The notes under the pieces: model-generated
Databases searched by the model: none
Seen by the model: the letters and a program-made list of their open reading frames with translations, nothing else
What the model was told of the DNA's origin: nothing
Program-made: the position numbers and the translations under genes
Source of the DNA: VXOI01 sp965197575
GTDB lineage: Bacteria; Chloroflexota; Dehalococcoidia; Lucifugimonadales; UBA3495
Direction of reading: 5' to 3'
DNA: 64,000 nt
Assembly: GCA_965197575.1 (NCBI GenBank)
Contig: OZ240214.1
Location: 2,542,001-2,606,000, forward strand
Shown: positions 42,947 through 51,500 of the stretch, in pieces
Layout of the letters: every line of letters starts with the position of its first letter
Position numbering within the stretch: position 1 is the stretch's first letter

Positions 42947-45685
42947 ATGACTCGCACAGCTATGAAACGACTCGGCTCCCTGCTGGCTGCATTGGCGGCA
43001 CTGGCGCTGTTCCTGTCCCCCACCAGCGCGCCGGTATCGGCCCAGACCGCTGTGACGGAGGTGCCCCCTAACTGGGGCCTGATACCCAGCGGGATGACCG
43101 AGGGCGACCAGTTCCGGCTGCTGTTCGTCTCTTCGGAGGAGTTCAAGGCCGAATGGAAAGACATCAACAAATACGATGCCGAGATTATAGGACTGGCCCT
43201 CGACGGCCATCGGGACATCCGGGGGTGGGACAGAGCGGGGACCTTCCGGGTCGTCGGCAGCACCGCGGCGGTGGACGCCCGGGACAACACCGATACCACC
43301 CATACGGTCAGCAACCCGGGTCTACCCATCTACTGGCTGAACGGCGACAAGGTTGCCGACGACTACGCCGACTTCTACGACGGTACGTGGGACGCGGAAG
43401 CATCCATAAGGGACGAGTTCGGGTCCACCGTCAGCGCTCCCAGCGACGGTGTGTGGACGGGCAGCGCCAATGACGGGACAGAGTACTTCTCTGGTAGCAC
43501 CAGTCGCGCCCTGGGCAAATCCCCGGTGATGTATGGGCGGCCGAACGGGAGTGGAGGTCCTCTGACTGGCACCAATACTGCCTCAAACAGCCAGGAGCGA
43601 CGACTATACGGCATCTCGGGCGTGTTCGAGGTCGGTCCCCCGTTGCCGCCTTGTAGTAGTCTCAGAAAAGTCGACAATCTGAGCCTCGCCAGCGCCAACA
43701 GAAAGATAACGGCCACCTGGGACGAGCCCGAGGATTGCAGCTTCGCCGCCGCCGGGTTCACCATCGAGGTCGAGTGGTCGCTGCTGTTCGACGCCAACGC
43801 CGGGAATCCGGGCGACGGAGATTTTGGCATCGGCGAGTGGAACGAGTACCGCACCGCTACCTGCACCGAGTCCCCCGTCACGGATACCTGCACCATCTCC
43901 AGCAGCGGCACCCTCCAGGCCGGCCAGCGTTACTCCGTCCGGGTGAAGACCGTGGACGGCAGCCAATCGGAGAGGACCGTTCCAGGAGACGTGTGGACCA
44001 TAACCGGATCATCCGCCACTCCGGTGACGGGCGTGACCGCCGTCGCGGAGAACGCCTCATGCACCGGAACGTCGACGCCCGTGGAACTGAGCTGGAACTC
44101 GGTATCCGGCGCCAGCAGATACCAGGTCTGGCGGGCCGGACCGGACAACACGTTCACCAAGTCCTTCGAGAGCGACCGCGTTCTGGTCAGCAACCAGAGC
44201 GGCACCAGCCACACGGACAGCACGGAGACCCGGGCCAGGCAGTGGTACCAGTACGTGGTGTTCCCCCGCATCGGCGGCAACGCCGCCCTGGACGGCGCGT
44301 GGGACGCCGCGAATGTTTTCATACCCGGCGCGGAAGCGCCCCGCAACGTGCGCGTGGAGGACGACGTCGCAGACGACAACAATTTCATGGTGCATTGGCA
44401 AGCCCCCGCCGACGACGGCGGCTGCGCCATAATCGGCTATGTCATCGAGGTGTACGTCTATCCCAGTCCCAATAAGGGCGCCCCGCTGACCTTAGCAACC
44501 TCAACGACCGCTGGCCCAACTGATACGTCTAAGGAAATACTGTCGATGCCCCGCAGGACGCCGAACAACGATGGCGCCGCACAGTACTACGTCGTAGTGA
44601 AGGCGCAGACCGCCCACGGCGAAGGCGTCCCCGGCGCCGCGTTGTTCACCGATTGGACCAGACCCATCTCGCCGAACGCCCCACGGGACTTGGGCATCAC
44701 CGAACGGGGCAGTGAGTCGATGGCGTTGGGCTGGAAGCCGCCGGACAGCGACGGCGGCTCGCCCATCACCGGCTACACGGTGACGTACCAGCCCAATGGC
44801 GGCGATTCCGGCTCGAACTCCAAGGAGGAAACCCGCAGCGGCGCTTACGGCCTGGACGCCAGGAGCGGCGGCGGCGTCAACCCCCGCAGCGAGAATGGCG
44901 ACGGCGAGAATGGCGGCGGCTCCGTGGACACCACCGGCACCAGCGTCACCATCACGGGGCTGACCGGCGGCGTGGAGTACATCGTGCGCGTCGTCGCCCA
45001 CAACGAAGTCGGCGAAAGCCCCCCCTCGGACCCGGTCACGGGAACGCCCGGAGGCGCAGGGAACACACCCGCCACCGGAACGCCCACCATCAGCGGCGAC
45101 GCCTACGTGAGAGAAACGCTGACGGCGGAGGTCTCCGCCGTTGAGGACGCCGACGGGCTGGGGAACGCCGTCTTTGAATACCAGTGGCTCGCCGAGGACA
45201 CGGAGGTCGCGGGCGCGACCAGTTCCACCTACACCCTGGTCGATGCCGACCAGGGCAAGACCCTCAGGGTGAGGGTGAGCTTCACCGACGACGCCGACAA
45301 CCAGGAGTCGCTCACCAGCGCGCCCACGGCGGCGGTGGCGGCCGCGCCCACACCGCTGACGGCGGAAATCGGGCATGAGCCGGCAAGCCACAACGGGACC
45401 GACGCCTTCACCTTCCGCATCGCCTTCAGCGAGGACATTGCCATCAAGTACAGGACCTTCCGGGACCACTCCCTGAAGGCAACGGGCGGCTCGGTGACTA
45501 AAGCCAAGCGGGTGAACAAGCGCAAGGACCTGTGGGAGGTCACCGTGGAGCCGGACTCCAACGCCGGCGTGACCGTCGTCCTGCCCATCACCGAGGACTG
45601 CGCCGCGCAGGGCGCGGTCTGCACCAGCGGCGGCAAGATGTTGTCCAACCGGCTGGAACTGACCGTCTCCGGCCCGGGCGGCTAG
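42947..45685 (+). CDS. Giant secreted Fn3/Ig-like protein 1
   Basis: The 912-residue protein has an N-terminal signal peptide (KRLGSLLAALAALALFLSPT, cleavage near residue 32, ...VSAQ). The N-terminal domain VPPNWGLIPSGMTEGDQFRL is found in other Chloroflexota surface proteins. Fn3 modules follow (about 235-345, 350-450, 455-570, 575-690), then an Ig-like PATGTPTISGDAYVRETLTA module and a final beta-module (FTFRIAFSEDIAIKYRTF; LELTVSGPGG). There is no membrane anchor, so it is probably released or non-covalently attached. The start at 42947 is supported by GAGGAGG with 7-base spacing. A 120-base segment of the Ig-like module is nearly identical in protein 2. Confidence 0.8.
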   Translation: MTRTAMKRLGSLLAALAALALFLSPTSAPVSAQTAVTEVPPNWGLIPSGMTEGDQFRLLFVSSEEFKAEWKDINKYDAEIIGLALDGHRDIRGWDRAGTFRVVGSTAAVDARDNTDTTHTVSNPGLPIYWLNGDKVADDYADFYDGTWDAEASIRDEFGSTVSAPSDGVWTGSANDGTEYFSGSTSRALGKSPVMYGRPNGSGGPLTGTNTASNSQERRLYGISGVFEVGPPLPPCSSLRKVDNLSLASANRKITATWDEPEDCSFAAAGFTIEVEWSLLFDANAGNPGDGDFGIGEWNEYRTATCTESPVTDTCTISSSGTLQAGQRYSVRVKTVDGSQSERTVPGDVWTITGSSATPVTGVTAVAENASCTGTSTPVELSWNSVSGASRYQVWRAGPDNTFTKSFESDRVLVSNQSGTSHTDSTETRARQWYQYVVFPRIGGNAALDGAWDAANVFIPGAEAPRNVRVEDDVADDNNFMVHWQAPADDGGCAIIGYVIEVYVYPSPNKGAPLTLATSTTAGPTDTSKEILSMPRRTPNNDGAAQYYVVVKAQTAHGEGVPGAALFTDWTRPISPNAPRDLGITERGSESMALGWKPPDSDGGSPITGYTVTYQPNGGDSGSNSKEETRSGAYGLDARSGGGVNPRSENGDGENGGGSVDTTGTSVTITGLTGGVEYIVRVVAHNEVGESPPSDPVTGTPGGAGNTPATGTPTISGDAYVRETLTAEVSAVEDADGLGNAVFEYQWLAEDTEVAGATSSTYTLVDADQGKTLRVRVSFTDDADNQESLTSAPTAAVAAAPTPLTAEIGHEPASHNGTDAFTFRIAFSEDIAIKYRTFRDHSLKATGGSVTKAKRVNKRKDLWEVTVEPDSNAGVTVVLPITEDCAAQGAVCTSGGKMLSNRLELTVSGPGG

Positions 45686-45864
45686 GTCCGGGGGGTTCAC
45701 AAACGACCCAGAGGAATCAGCCCCGCCAACTGCGGGGACAGCGAGGGTTAACACCAATATTCCACTCCAGGTTCAGGTTCACCAGTATGTTGAGGGGTCT
45801 TCCGGGGCGCGCCGCCGGCAAGGCCGCCATTCGGGCCGTCTTCGGCCTGAGCAATAATCCCCCC

Positions 45865-46047
45865 CTGACAGGGGTAGGTAACGGCTGAATTTAGCTACGA
45901 AACCTTGGAATTTGCAGGAGTCGAGCACAGGCTCCTACGGTCCTTGAGAGCGCGCCAAAGCCGAGTTTTCAGGTTCAAAAATCATAGACCGAGCACCATC
46001 TGAAATGAGGGTCATCAAAATGGCACGAAAATACCTACCCCTGTCAG
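45865..46047. mobile_element. 183-bp MITE in the leader of secreted protein 2
   Basis: There are perfect 16-base terminal inverted repeats, CTGACAGGGGTAGGTA (45865-45880) and TACCTACCCCTGTCAG (46032-46047). There is no coding capacity of its own. It is flanked on the left by a run of C and on the right by C14, as if it had inserted into a poly-C stretch. The apparent upstream ATG at 46005 lies inside the element and should not be taken as the gene's start. Confidence 0.65.
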
Positions 46048-46061
46048 CCCCCCCCCCCCCC
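46048..46061. repeat. C14 homopolymer tract
   Basis: Fourteen consecutive C bases 36 bases upstream of the preferred start of secreted protein 2. It would alter promoter or leader spacing if the start is 46098, or the reading frame if translation begins upstream. Confidence 0.9.
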
Positions 46062-46097
46062 GACTTTTCCCCTTCTGGACCGCCCCGGAGCCGCGTC

Positions 46098-49000
46098 ATG
46101 ACCTCCCCGGTCAGAGCGGCCTCACTGCTGCTGTTTCTCGCCATCATCGCCCTGGGCGGCGGGCTGCTGGCCCTGCACTTCGCGGGCGCATCTCCGGCCC
46201 AAGCCCAGGACGGCTCGGCACCGGCCCAACCCTCGGGACTGTCCACGGAGGCGTTCTACAACTATGTTGACCTTACCTGGGACGACCCTGAGGACAACAG
46301 CATCACCCACTACCAGGTGCTGCGGCGGGACCGCGACATCCACGACACCGGCGAGTTCGTAACCATCGACTCCAACACGAGGTCGGCGACGACGAGCTAC
46401 ACCGACGACACCGTGGAGCCGGAGAAGCGCTACGTGTACCGGGTCGTGGCGGTGAACGCTAACGGCGAGAGTAAATGGTCCAAGTTCGCCCGGGCCGATA
46501 CCCCGGCGGCTCCCACGCCGACGCCGGAACCTACCCCGGCACCAACACCGGCTCCCACCCCGGAACCTACTTCGGAGTCAACTCCCGCCCCAACACCGGA
46601 GCCAACGCCGGAGCCGACACCGGAGCCGACGCCGGCTCCCACCCCGGAGCCAACTCCCGCTCCGACTCCGGAGCCTACGCCGGAACCAACTCCCGCTCCG
46701 ACTCCGGAGCCTACGCCGGAACCGACGCCGGCTCCCACCCCGGAACCAACTCCGGAGCCGAACACACCAGCCACGGGCGCGCCCACCATCAGCGGCACGG
46801 CCCAGGTGGGCGAGACGCTGACGGCGGACATCACGGGCATCGCCGATGCCAATGGGCTGGACGACGCTGTCTTCAGCTACCAGTGGACCCGGAACGACGT
46901 AAGTGGAGACGCGGACATATCCGGCGCGAAGGACTCCACATATACCCTGGTCGAAGCCGACAAGGACAAGAGAATCAAGGTGCTGGTGACCTTCACCGAC
47001 GACGCCGGTAACGAGGAGACGCTGACCAGCAGCGCCACGACGGAGGTGACGGCGGCGGCAATGGAGCCGGGACCGCTCACCGGGTTCACCGTAGTAGACG
47101 CATCCGACCAGACGGTCGTGGGTGCGCTGACCGCAGGGTCGACGCTGAGGCTGGAGGACCCGGCTTCGGGCAGCTACGGCATCCGGGCGGACACCGACCC
47201 CGACGTCGAGATCGGCAGTGTGCGGCTGGAACTCACGGGCGCGAAGACGGTCTCGCAGACCGAAAACTACGCGCCCTACTCCCTCTACGGGGACGATGCC
47301 GACGGCCTGCACGGTGAGGGACTGCCCGCCGGGGCCTACACGTTGCGGGGCACGGCCTACTCGGAGAAGAGTCTGTCCGGCGATGACCTGGGCGCGCTGG
47401 AGGTCTCGTTCACCGTCGCCGACAGCTCATCGGATCCCCAGGACACACCCGAAAACACACCGGCAACCGGCGCGCCCACCATCAGCGGCACTGTCCAAGT
47501 GGGCGAGACGCTGACGGCGGAGGTCTCCGCCGTTGAGGACGCCGACGGGCTGGGGAACGCCGTCTTCGAATACCAGTGGCTCGCCGAGGACACGGAGGTC
47601 GCGGGCGCGACCAGTTCCACCTACACCCCGGTAGACGCAGACGTTGGCAAGACCATCAAGGTGCGGGTGACCTTCACCGACGAGGGGAGCAATCCCGAAT
47701 CGCTGACCAGCACGGCGACAGCCCCCGTCGCCCCGGCTGCGGACGAAACGGACCCCCCCGGTCCCATCTGGTCGGCAATTCTGACTGTGGGCCGGATCGG
47801 CGAGAACTACGGATACCAGAGCTTCTTGAATCCACAGGTGGGGTCGCTCGTCCCGGCCACCTTCGTTCTGGACGACGTTACCTACACCGTTGGCAGCATC
47901 CAGACGGAGGCGGACTACTTTACGGTTTTTGGCGTGGACCGGGAGCTGCCGGTAGGCTTCACGCTTGAGTTGGACGGGGCGCAATTCGAATCAAGCGACG
48001 CATCCCTCGGGTCTCACACCTACGGCCACGTCTACACCTGGCTGGGTAGGGGGATGGACTGGGACGTGGGGGAGGAGGTCGCCGTAAGCCTGATTCTGCG
48101 GGAGCGGGTGGAGAACACGCCCCAGACGGGTGCACCCGCCATCAGTGGAACCGCCCAGGTAGGACGGACGCTGTCGGCGGACACGCCGGGCATATCCGAC
48201 GCGGACGGGCTGGGAAGCGGAGTCTTCGAATACCAGTGGGTGAGGAGCGACGGGACGACCGACACGGACATTGCGGGCGCGACGGACTCCACATATGCCC
48301 TGGTCGATGCCGACGAGGGCAAGACCATCAAGGTGCGAGTGTCCTTCACCGACGGCGGGGGCAACCCCGAATCGCAGACCAGCGCGGCCACCGCCACTGT
48401 AATTGACGCCCTGGCCCCGGCCAACCTGAAGGCCGAGCAGCAGAACGACGGGGTCTTCCTCAGTTGGGCCGGTCCGGTGGATGGCACCGAGCCCGTTACC
48501 GGATACGAGATCCGCCGCACCCTGGAGCACACCAGCGATGGAATAGAGCGCGCGCTGCTTATCTTCATTGACAGGACGGAGACGCAATGGCTGGATGCGT
48601 CGGCCGGAGAGACCGGCGTCTACACCTACCGGGTGACGGCGCTGCGCGGCGACGGGCCGTCCGCAGAGAGCAGCGTTCAGATCGAAATCGAGGGCGAGAG
48701 CACGCTCACCCCGGAGAACGAACCGAGCGGCCCGCTGGAATTCGCCCTGCTGCATGGCAGCGAGCCCGACTCCATCGTCCTCACTTGGTCGCCGCCGCGC
48801 CAGAGGGACTTTGCCGGGCTGTTCACCGGGCCTGAGGTGGACGTCGATGGATACCTCATCAACGTCACAACGCGTCTGGCGAGCGCCGTACAGTCGACGC
48901 GGCAGGTGGCCGACCTGGGGTCCACGGTGCGCACCTGGACGCACGAGCACGTCGAGCGGGGGATATGGCGCCGCTACTCGATTCGGGGCGACAAGAACGG

Positions 49001-50261
49001 CGATGAAGGCCGGGCGGCCTACACGGATTGGGTGCGGATTCCCCAGGACGGCGAGCCGGGCTCGCCGAGCAACCTGCGGCTGAGCCAGCAGGCTGACCCG
49101 ACCAAGGTGCGGCTGAACTGGACGGCCGGCTCGGACGCGACCGGCTACAAGATCTACCGCTCGAGCAGCTGGCACTGGAATGATGTCTTCCGCGTGAATG
49201 AGCTTCACAAGGGCGTGGAGCTACAGGCCGGCAACGTCACGACATACACCGACGGCGACGCTGGGAGCCTGTACCAAGGCACCATACACGACGACGACAA
49301 CAACCCCGACACCACGCGGATCATTGAGGGCGTCCTGCCCGGCTTCACGTACACCTACGTTGTGGAGGCGGTCAACGCGAGTGGAACAAGCGAGCGCACG
49401 GCGCAGGCGAGCATCCTGATACCGACTCCGGGCAAACCCAACGCGGTGCGCAACTTCGAACACGGCACCATCAGGCGCGGCAACGGCGCCACGACCAACA
49501 TCCGGCTGAGCTGGGACGCGCCGCAGGGGTTCACGACGAACAGCTTCGGCGGGACCGCCGGCTACGTGATCGAGCGCGCCCTCGACCTGGCCGAACACAC
49601 CGAGCGGGGCCTGGACTGGGAGAACCTGGCGACGGTGTCGATAGGCACCCACACCTATACGGACACGGCAGCGGTGGACGCGGCCACCGCCGACCGGATC
49701 ATGCCCTTCGGCACGACCTGGCGCTACCGCATCCGCGCCAGGAGCGGCCTGGACCCTAGCAAGCAGAGCGACAACAGCTACGTCGACGCCGAGATACCCG
49801 TGCCCTCAGGCGTGCCGGAGGTCGTCACCAATGAACTCCTCGGTTCCAGGCAGTACTCAACAGGTGGAGGAATCAACAGATTCCAAATCGAAGTGGTTCT
49901 TGGCTACTTCGTGCCAGACTTGCGGATTCTTCGACTAGGGCCGGGGGTGACCAGCTGGAACGATCCGGACGCCATGCTGGTGCCAAGCTGGAAGGCCCTC
50001 ACGGAGACCATTACCGACCCGATTTACAGAGGCGGATCTTCCAATAAAGCGATCTCGTATGACAGGACCGTCGAGGCCGGCGAGACCTACTACTACGTAG
50101 CGCAGGCAAAGAACGGCAACGGCTGGAACACGCAGATCGCCGCCCGCTTCACATCCGACGGGAAGTATCCTTATCCCGGATACGAGATCGCCGTCATCGT
50201 GGCCATCATTCCGGGCGCCGCCCCGCCTCCGCCCCTCGAGGTCGAGGTGGATGAGGAATAG
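46098..50261 (+). CDS. Giant secreted Fn3/Ig-like protein 2
   Basis: ATG 46098 is preferred: GGAG lies about 8 bases upstream, and the product begins with a signal peptide (SPVRAASLLLFLAIIALGGG, then cleavage near ASPAQAQ). The open frame extends upstream to 46005 but through a MITE and a C14 tract. The mature 1387-residue product has an Fn3 domain and a long TP-rich stalk, then alternating Ig-like modules (PATGAPTISGTAQVGETLTA type) and Fn3 modules up to the C-terminus. No anchor is seen. The domain style suggests a surface or extracellular binding protein. Between its end and 50590 there is no gene. Confidence 0.8.
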   Translation: MTSPVRAASLLLFLAIIALGGGLLALHFAGASPAQAQDGSAPAQPSGLSTEAFYNYVDLTWDDPEDNSITHYQVLRRDRDIHDTGEFVTIDSNTRSATTSYTDDTVEPEKRYVYRVVAVNANGESKWSKFARADTPAAPTPTPEPTPAPTPAPTPEPTSESTPAPTPEPTPEPTPEPTPAPTPEPTPAPTPEPTPEPTPAPTPEPTPEPTPAPTPEPTPEPNTPATGAPTISGTAQVGETLTADITGIADANGLDDAVFSYQWTRNDVSGDADISGAKDSTYTLVEADKDKRIKVLVTFTDDAGNEETLTSSATTEVTAAAMEPGPLTGFTVVDASDQTVVGALTAGSTLRLEDPASGSYGIRADTDPDVEIGSVRLELTGAKTVSQTENYAPYSLYGDDADGLHGEGLPAGAYTLRGTAYSEKSLSGDDLGALEVSFTVADSSSDPQDTPENTPATGAPTISGTVQVGETLTAEVSAVEDADGLGNAVFEYQWLAEDTEVAGATSSTYTPVDADVGKTIKVRVTFTDEGSNPESLTSTATAPVAPAADETDPPGPIWSAILTVGRIGENYGYQSFLNPQVGSLVPATFVLDDVTYTVGSIQTEADYFTVFGVDRELPVGFTLELDGAQFESSDASLGSHTYGHVYTWLGRGMDWDVGEEVAVSLILRERVENTPQTGAPAISGTAQVGRTLSADTPGISDADGLGSGVFEYQWVRSDGTTDTDIAGATDSTYALVDADEGKTIKVRVSFTDGGGNPESQTSAATATVIDALAPANLKAEQQNDGVFLSWAGPVDGTEPVTGYEIRRTLEHTSDGIERALLIFIDRTETQWLDASAGETGVYTYRVTALRGDGPSAESSVQIEIEGESTLTPENEPSGPLEFALLHGSEPDSIVLTWSPPRQRDFAGLFTGPEVDVDGYLINVTTRLASAVQSTRQVADLGSTVRTWTHEHVERGIWRRYSIRGDKNGDEGRAAYTDWVRIPQDGEPGSPSNLRLSQQADPTKVRLNWTAGSDATGYKIYRSSSWHWNDVFRVNELHKGVELQAGNVTTYTDGDAGSLYQGTIHDDDNNPDTTRIIEGVLPGFTYTYVVEAVNASGTSERTAQASILIPTPGKPNAVRNFEHGTIRRGNGATTNIRLSWDAPQGFTTNSFGGTAGYVIERALDLAEHTERGLDWENLATVSIGTHTYTDTAAVDAATADRIMPFGTTWRYRIRARSGLDPSKQSDNSYVDAEIPVPSGVPEVVTNELLGSRQYSTGGGINRFQIEVVLGYFVPDLRILRLGPGVTSWNDPDAMLVPSWKALTETITDPIYRGGSSNKAISYDRTVEAGETYYYVAQAKNGNGWNTQIAARFTSDGKYPYPGYEIAVIVAIIPGAAPPPPLEVEVDEE
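46507..46764 (+). repeat. TP-rich stalk repeat
   Basis: Degenerate tandem units coding TPEP and TPAP (6-12 base period) form a Pro/Thr/Glu stalk within secreted protein 2. Such repeats are prone to slippage and length variation. Confidence 0.85.
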
Positions 50262-50589
50262 GCTCGACGACAAGCTCTATGCCTACGGTTTGCTCGTCCA
50301 GGCCGGGCAACTCGGAGAAGGTCTTCACTCTGGCGAGTGCGAATAGCGGCCTTCGTGCCCCCTGGTCGGATGGCATCCTGCGGGGGCGGATACCGTCGGC
50401 TCCGGGACGGCCCGTCTGAAGCCGCAACCCGGGTCCGGCGAGAAAGGGCAACAAAAAAGGCCCGGATACATGGAGCGATAGAGGGAGCCGTCGCTAATAG
50501 CTTCGGCCCCCTCTACGCCGGCAGTCCTGCTTGGGCCCCCAAGTTTCCAACTGCGGTGAGGCGGATCCCGCCGGGAAGGAGCAGGCGAA

Positions 50590-50736
50590 ATGCCGCGCAG
50601 GCGCCTCTCGCCGAAGGTGTACCTCAACCCCGCTTCGGTGTGGGAACTGCTCGACCAGCGCAACACATACCAGAACAAACTGGCACTCCTGAGCGGAATT
50701 TCCACGGGATACCTTAAAGCCAACATACACGGATGA
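50590..50736 (+). CDS. Short XRE-like protein (truncated?)
   Basis: The 48-residue ORF begins MPRRRLSPKVYLNPASVWEL and contains half a helix-turn-helix (NKLALLSGISTGYLKANIHG). A strong GGAAGGAG lies 8 bases upstream. Full-length relatives continue with a recognition helix and tail, so the stop may be premature. It may be a relic of a regulator, consistent with the second broken regulator just downstream. Confidence 0.4.
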   Translation: MPRRRLSPKVYLNPASVWELLDQRNTYQNKLALLSGISTGYLKANIHG

Positions 50737-50888
50737 CTCATAGGAGGACACTTACCTCCCATGATTTCAGGATTCCTCGACGCTCCGGGGACGGTCAGGG
50801 AATTGGCGCTGGCGCACCGCACAGCGGCCAGCTTGGCCGTTTCCAGCCGGGGAATCTTTCAATTGTCCTCTGGGAGGACCGGCTCGAT

Positions 50889-51320
50889 GCCGCGACAGCG
50901 CACTGACCACAGCAGAATAGTCTATGTCTTGCCCGACGACTTCCCGCAGCGCCTGATGCGGTTCAGGGAGGTATCGAGAATGCCGTGGGCCGGGATAGCC
51001 CGGCGCTCGGCGCCGGCCCCAAGACCGTCGGGTGGTGGCACAAGCACGGCGTCCGGCCCAACGCCCACTATCTCCTGGCCCTACAGGACCTCGCGAAGAG
51101 CAGGGGGCTTGGTCATCTGTTCACCGTCCGAGCGACGCCGTACCAGACAGTGGAGTCGGAGGGCCGAGAGAAGTCTGGCCAAGGCCCCGCAGATCGCACC
51201 ACCGGGGGCGAACAGAACGCCGGGCCGCCTGGACATTCCCTTGGAAGAGGGACTCCGGCTGTCCCCCCGAAGGACCAGCGATGCTATGCCCAGAGCGCGC
51301 ACACACCACAGCATCGGTGA
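50889..51320 (+). pseudogene. Helix-turn-helix regulator, frameshifted
   Basis: The first frame starts at ATG 50889 (MPRQRTDHSRIVYVLPDDFP) with QRLMRFREVSRMPWAGIARR. One base is missing after the IARR codons, and the shifted frame continues as LGAGPKTVGWWHKHGVRPN, then LLALQDLAKSRGLGHLF. The joined product is a typical small XRE-like DNA-binding protein of these genomes. Beyond about 51125 the second frame has no family resemblance. The region up to 51500 holds nothing else. Confidence 0.55.
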
Positions 51321-51500
51321 AGCGGCCATGAGCCCACGTAGATGCAAGGCAAGCTCGCATATCTGGGCGCGCGGGGAGAGTCCTCGCGCCGTCCAGTCGA
51401 ATCTTCTCAGCACTCGCAGGAGGGGCAGCGACGGAGGGTCTCCTATCGCATCACTGCCGGAACTGTCCGGCTCACTTATGGAGCACTCAAGGGGGAGTGA

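Noticed and set aside
42419..43303. 294-codon minus-strand frame overlapping the start of secreted protein 1
   Set aside because: It overlaps the signal peptide region of a well-supported gene and has no recognisable domain.
44501..45757. 418-codon minus-strand frame opposite secreted protein 1
   Set aside because: Low-complexity Gly/Arg/Val composition produced by the opposite strand; no family motif or ribosome-binding site.
46507..46764. Regular short repeats resembling an array
   Set aside because: Not CRISPR: the units are 6-12 bases, coding for TPEP/TPAP, without spacers. No CRISPR array was found in the window.
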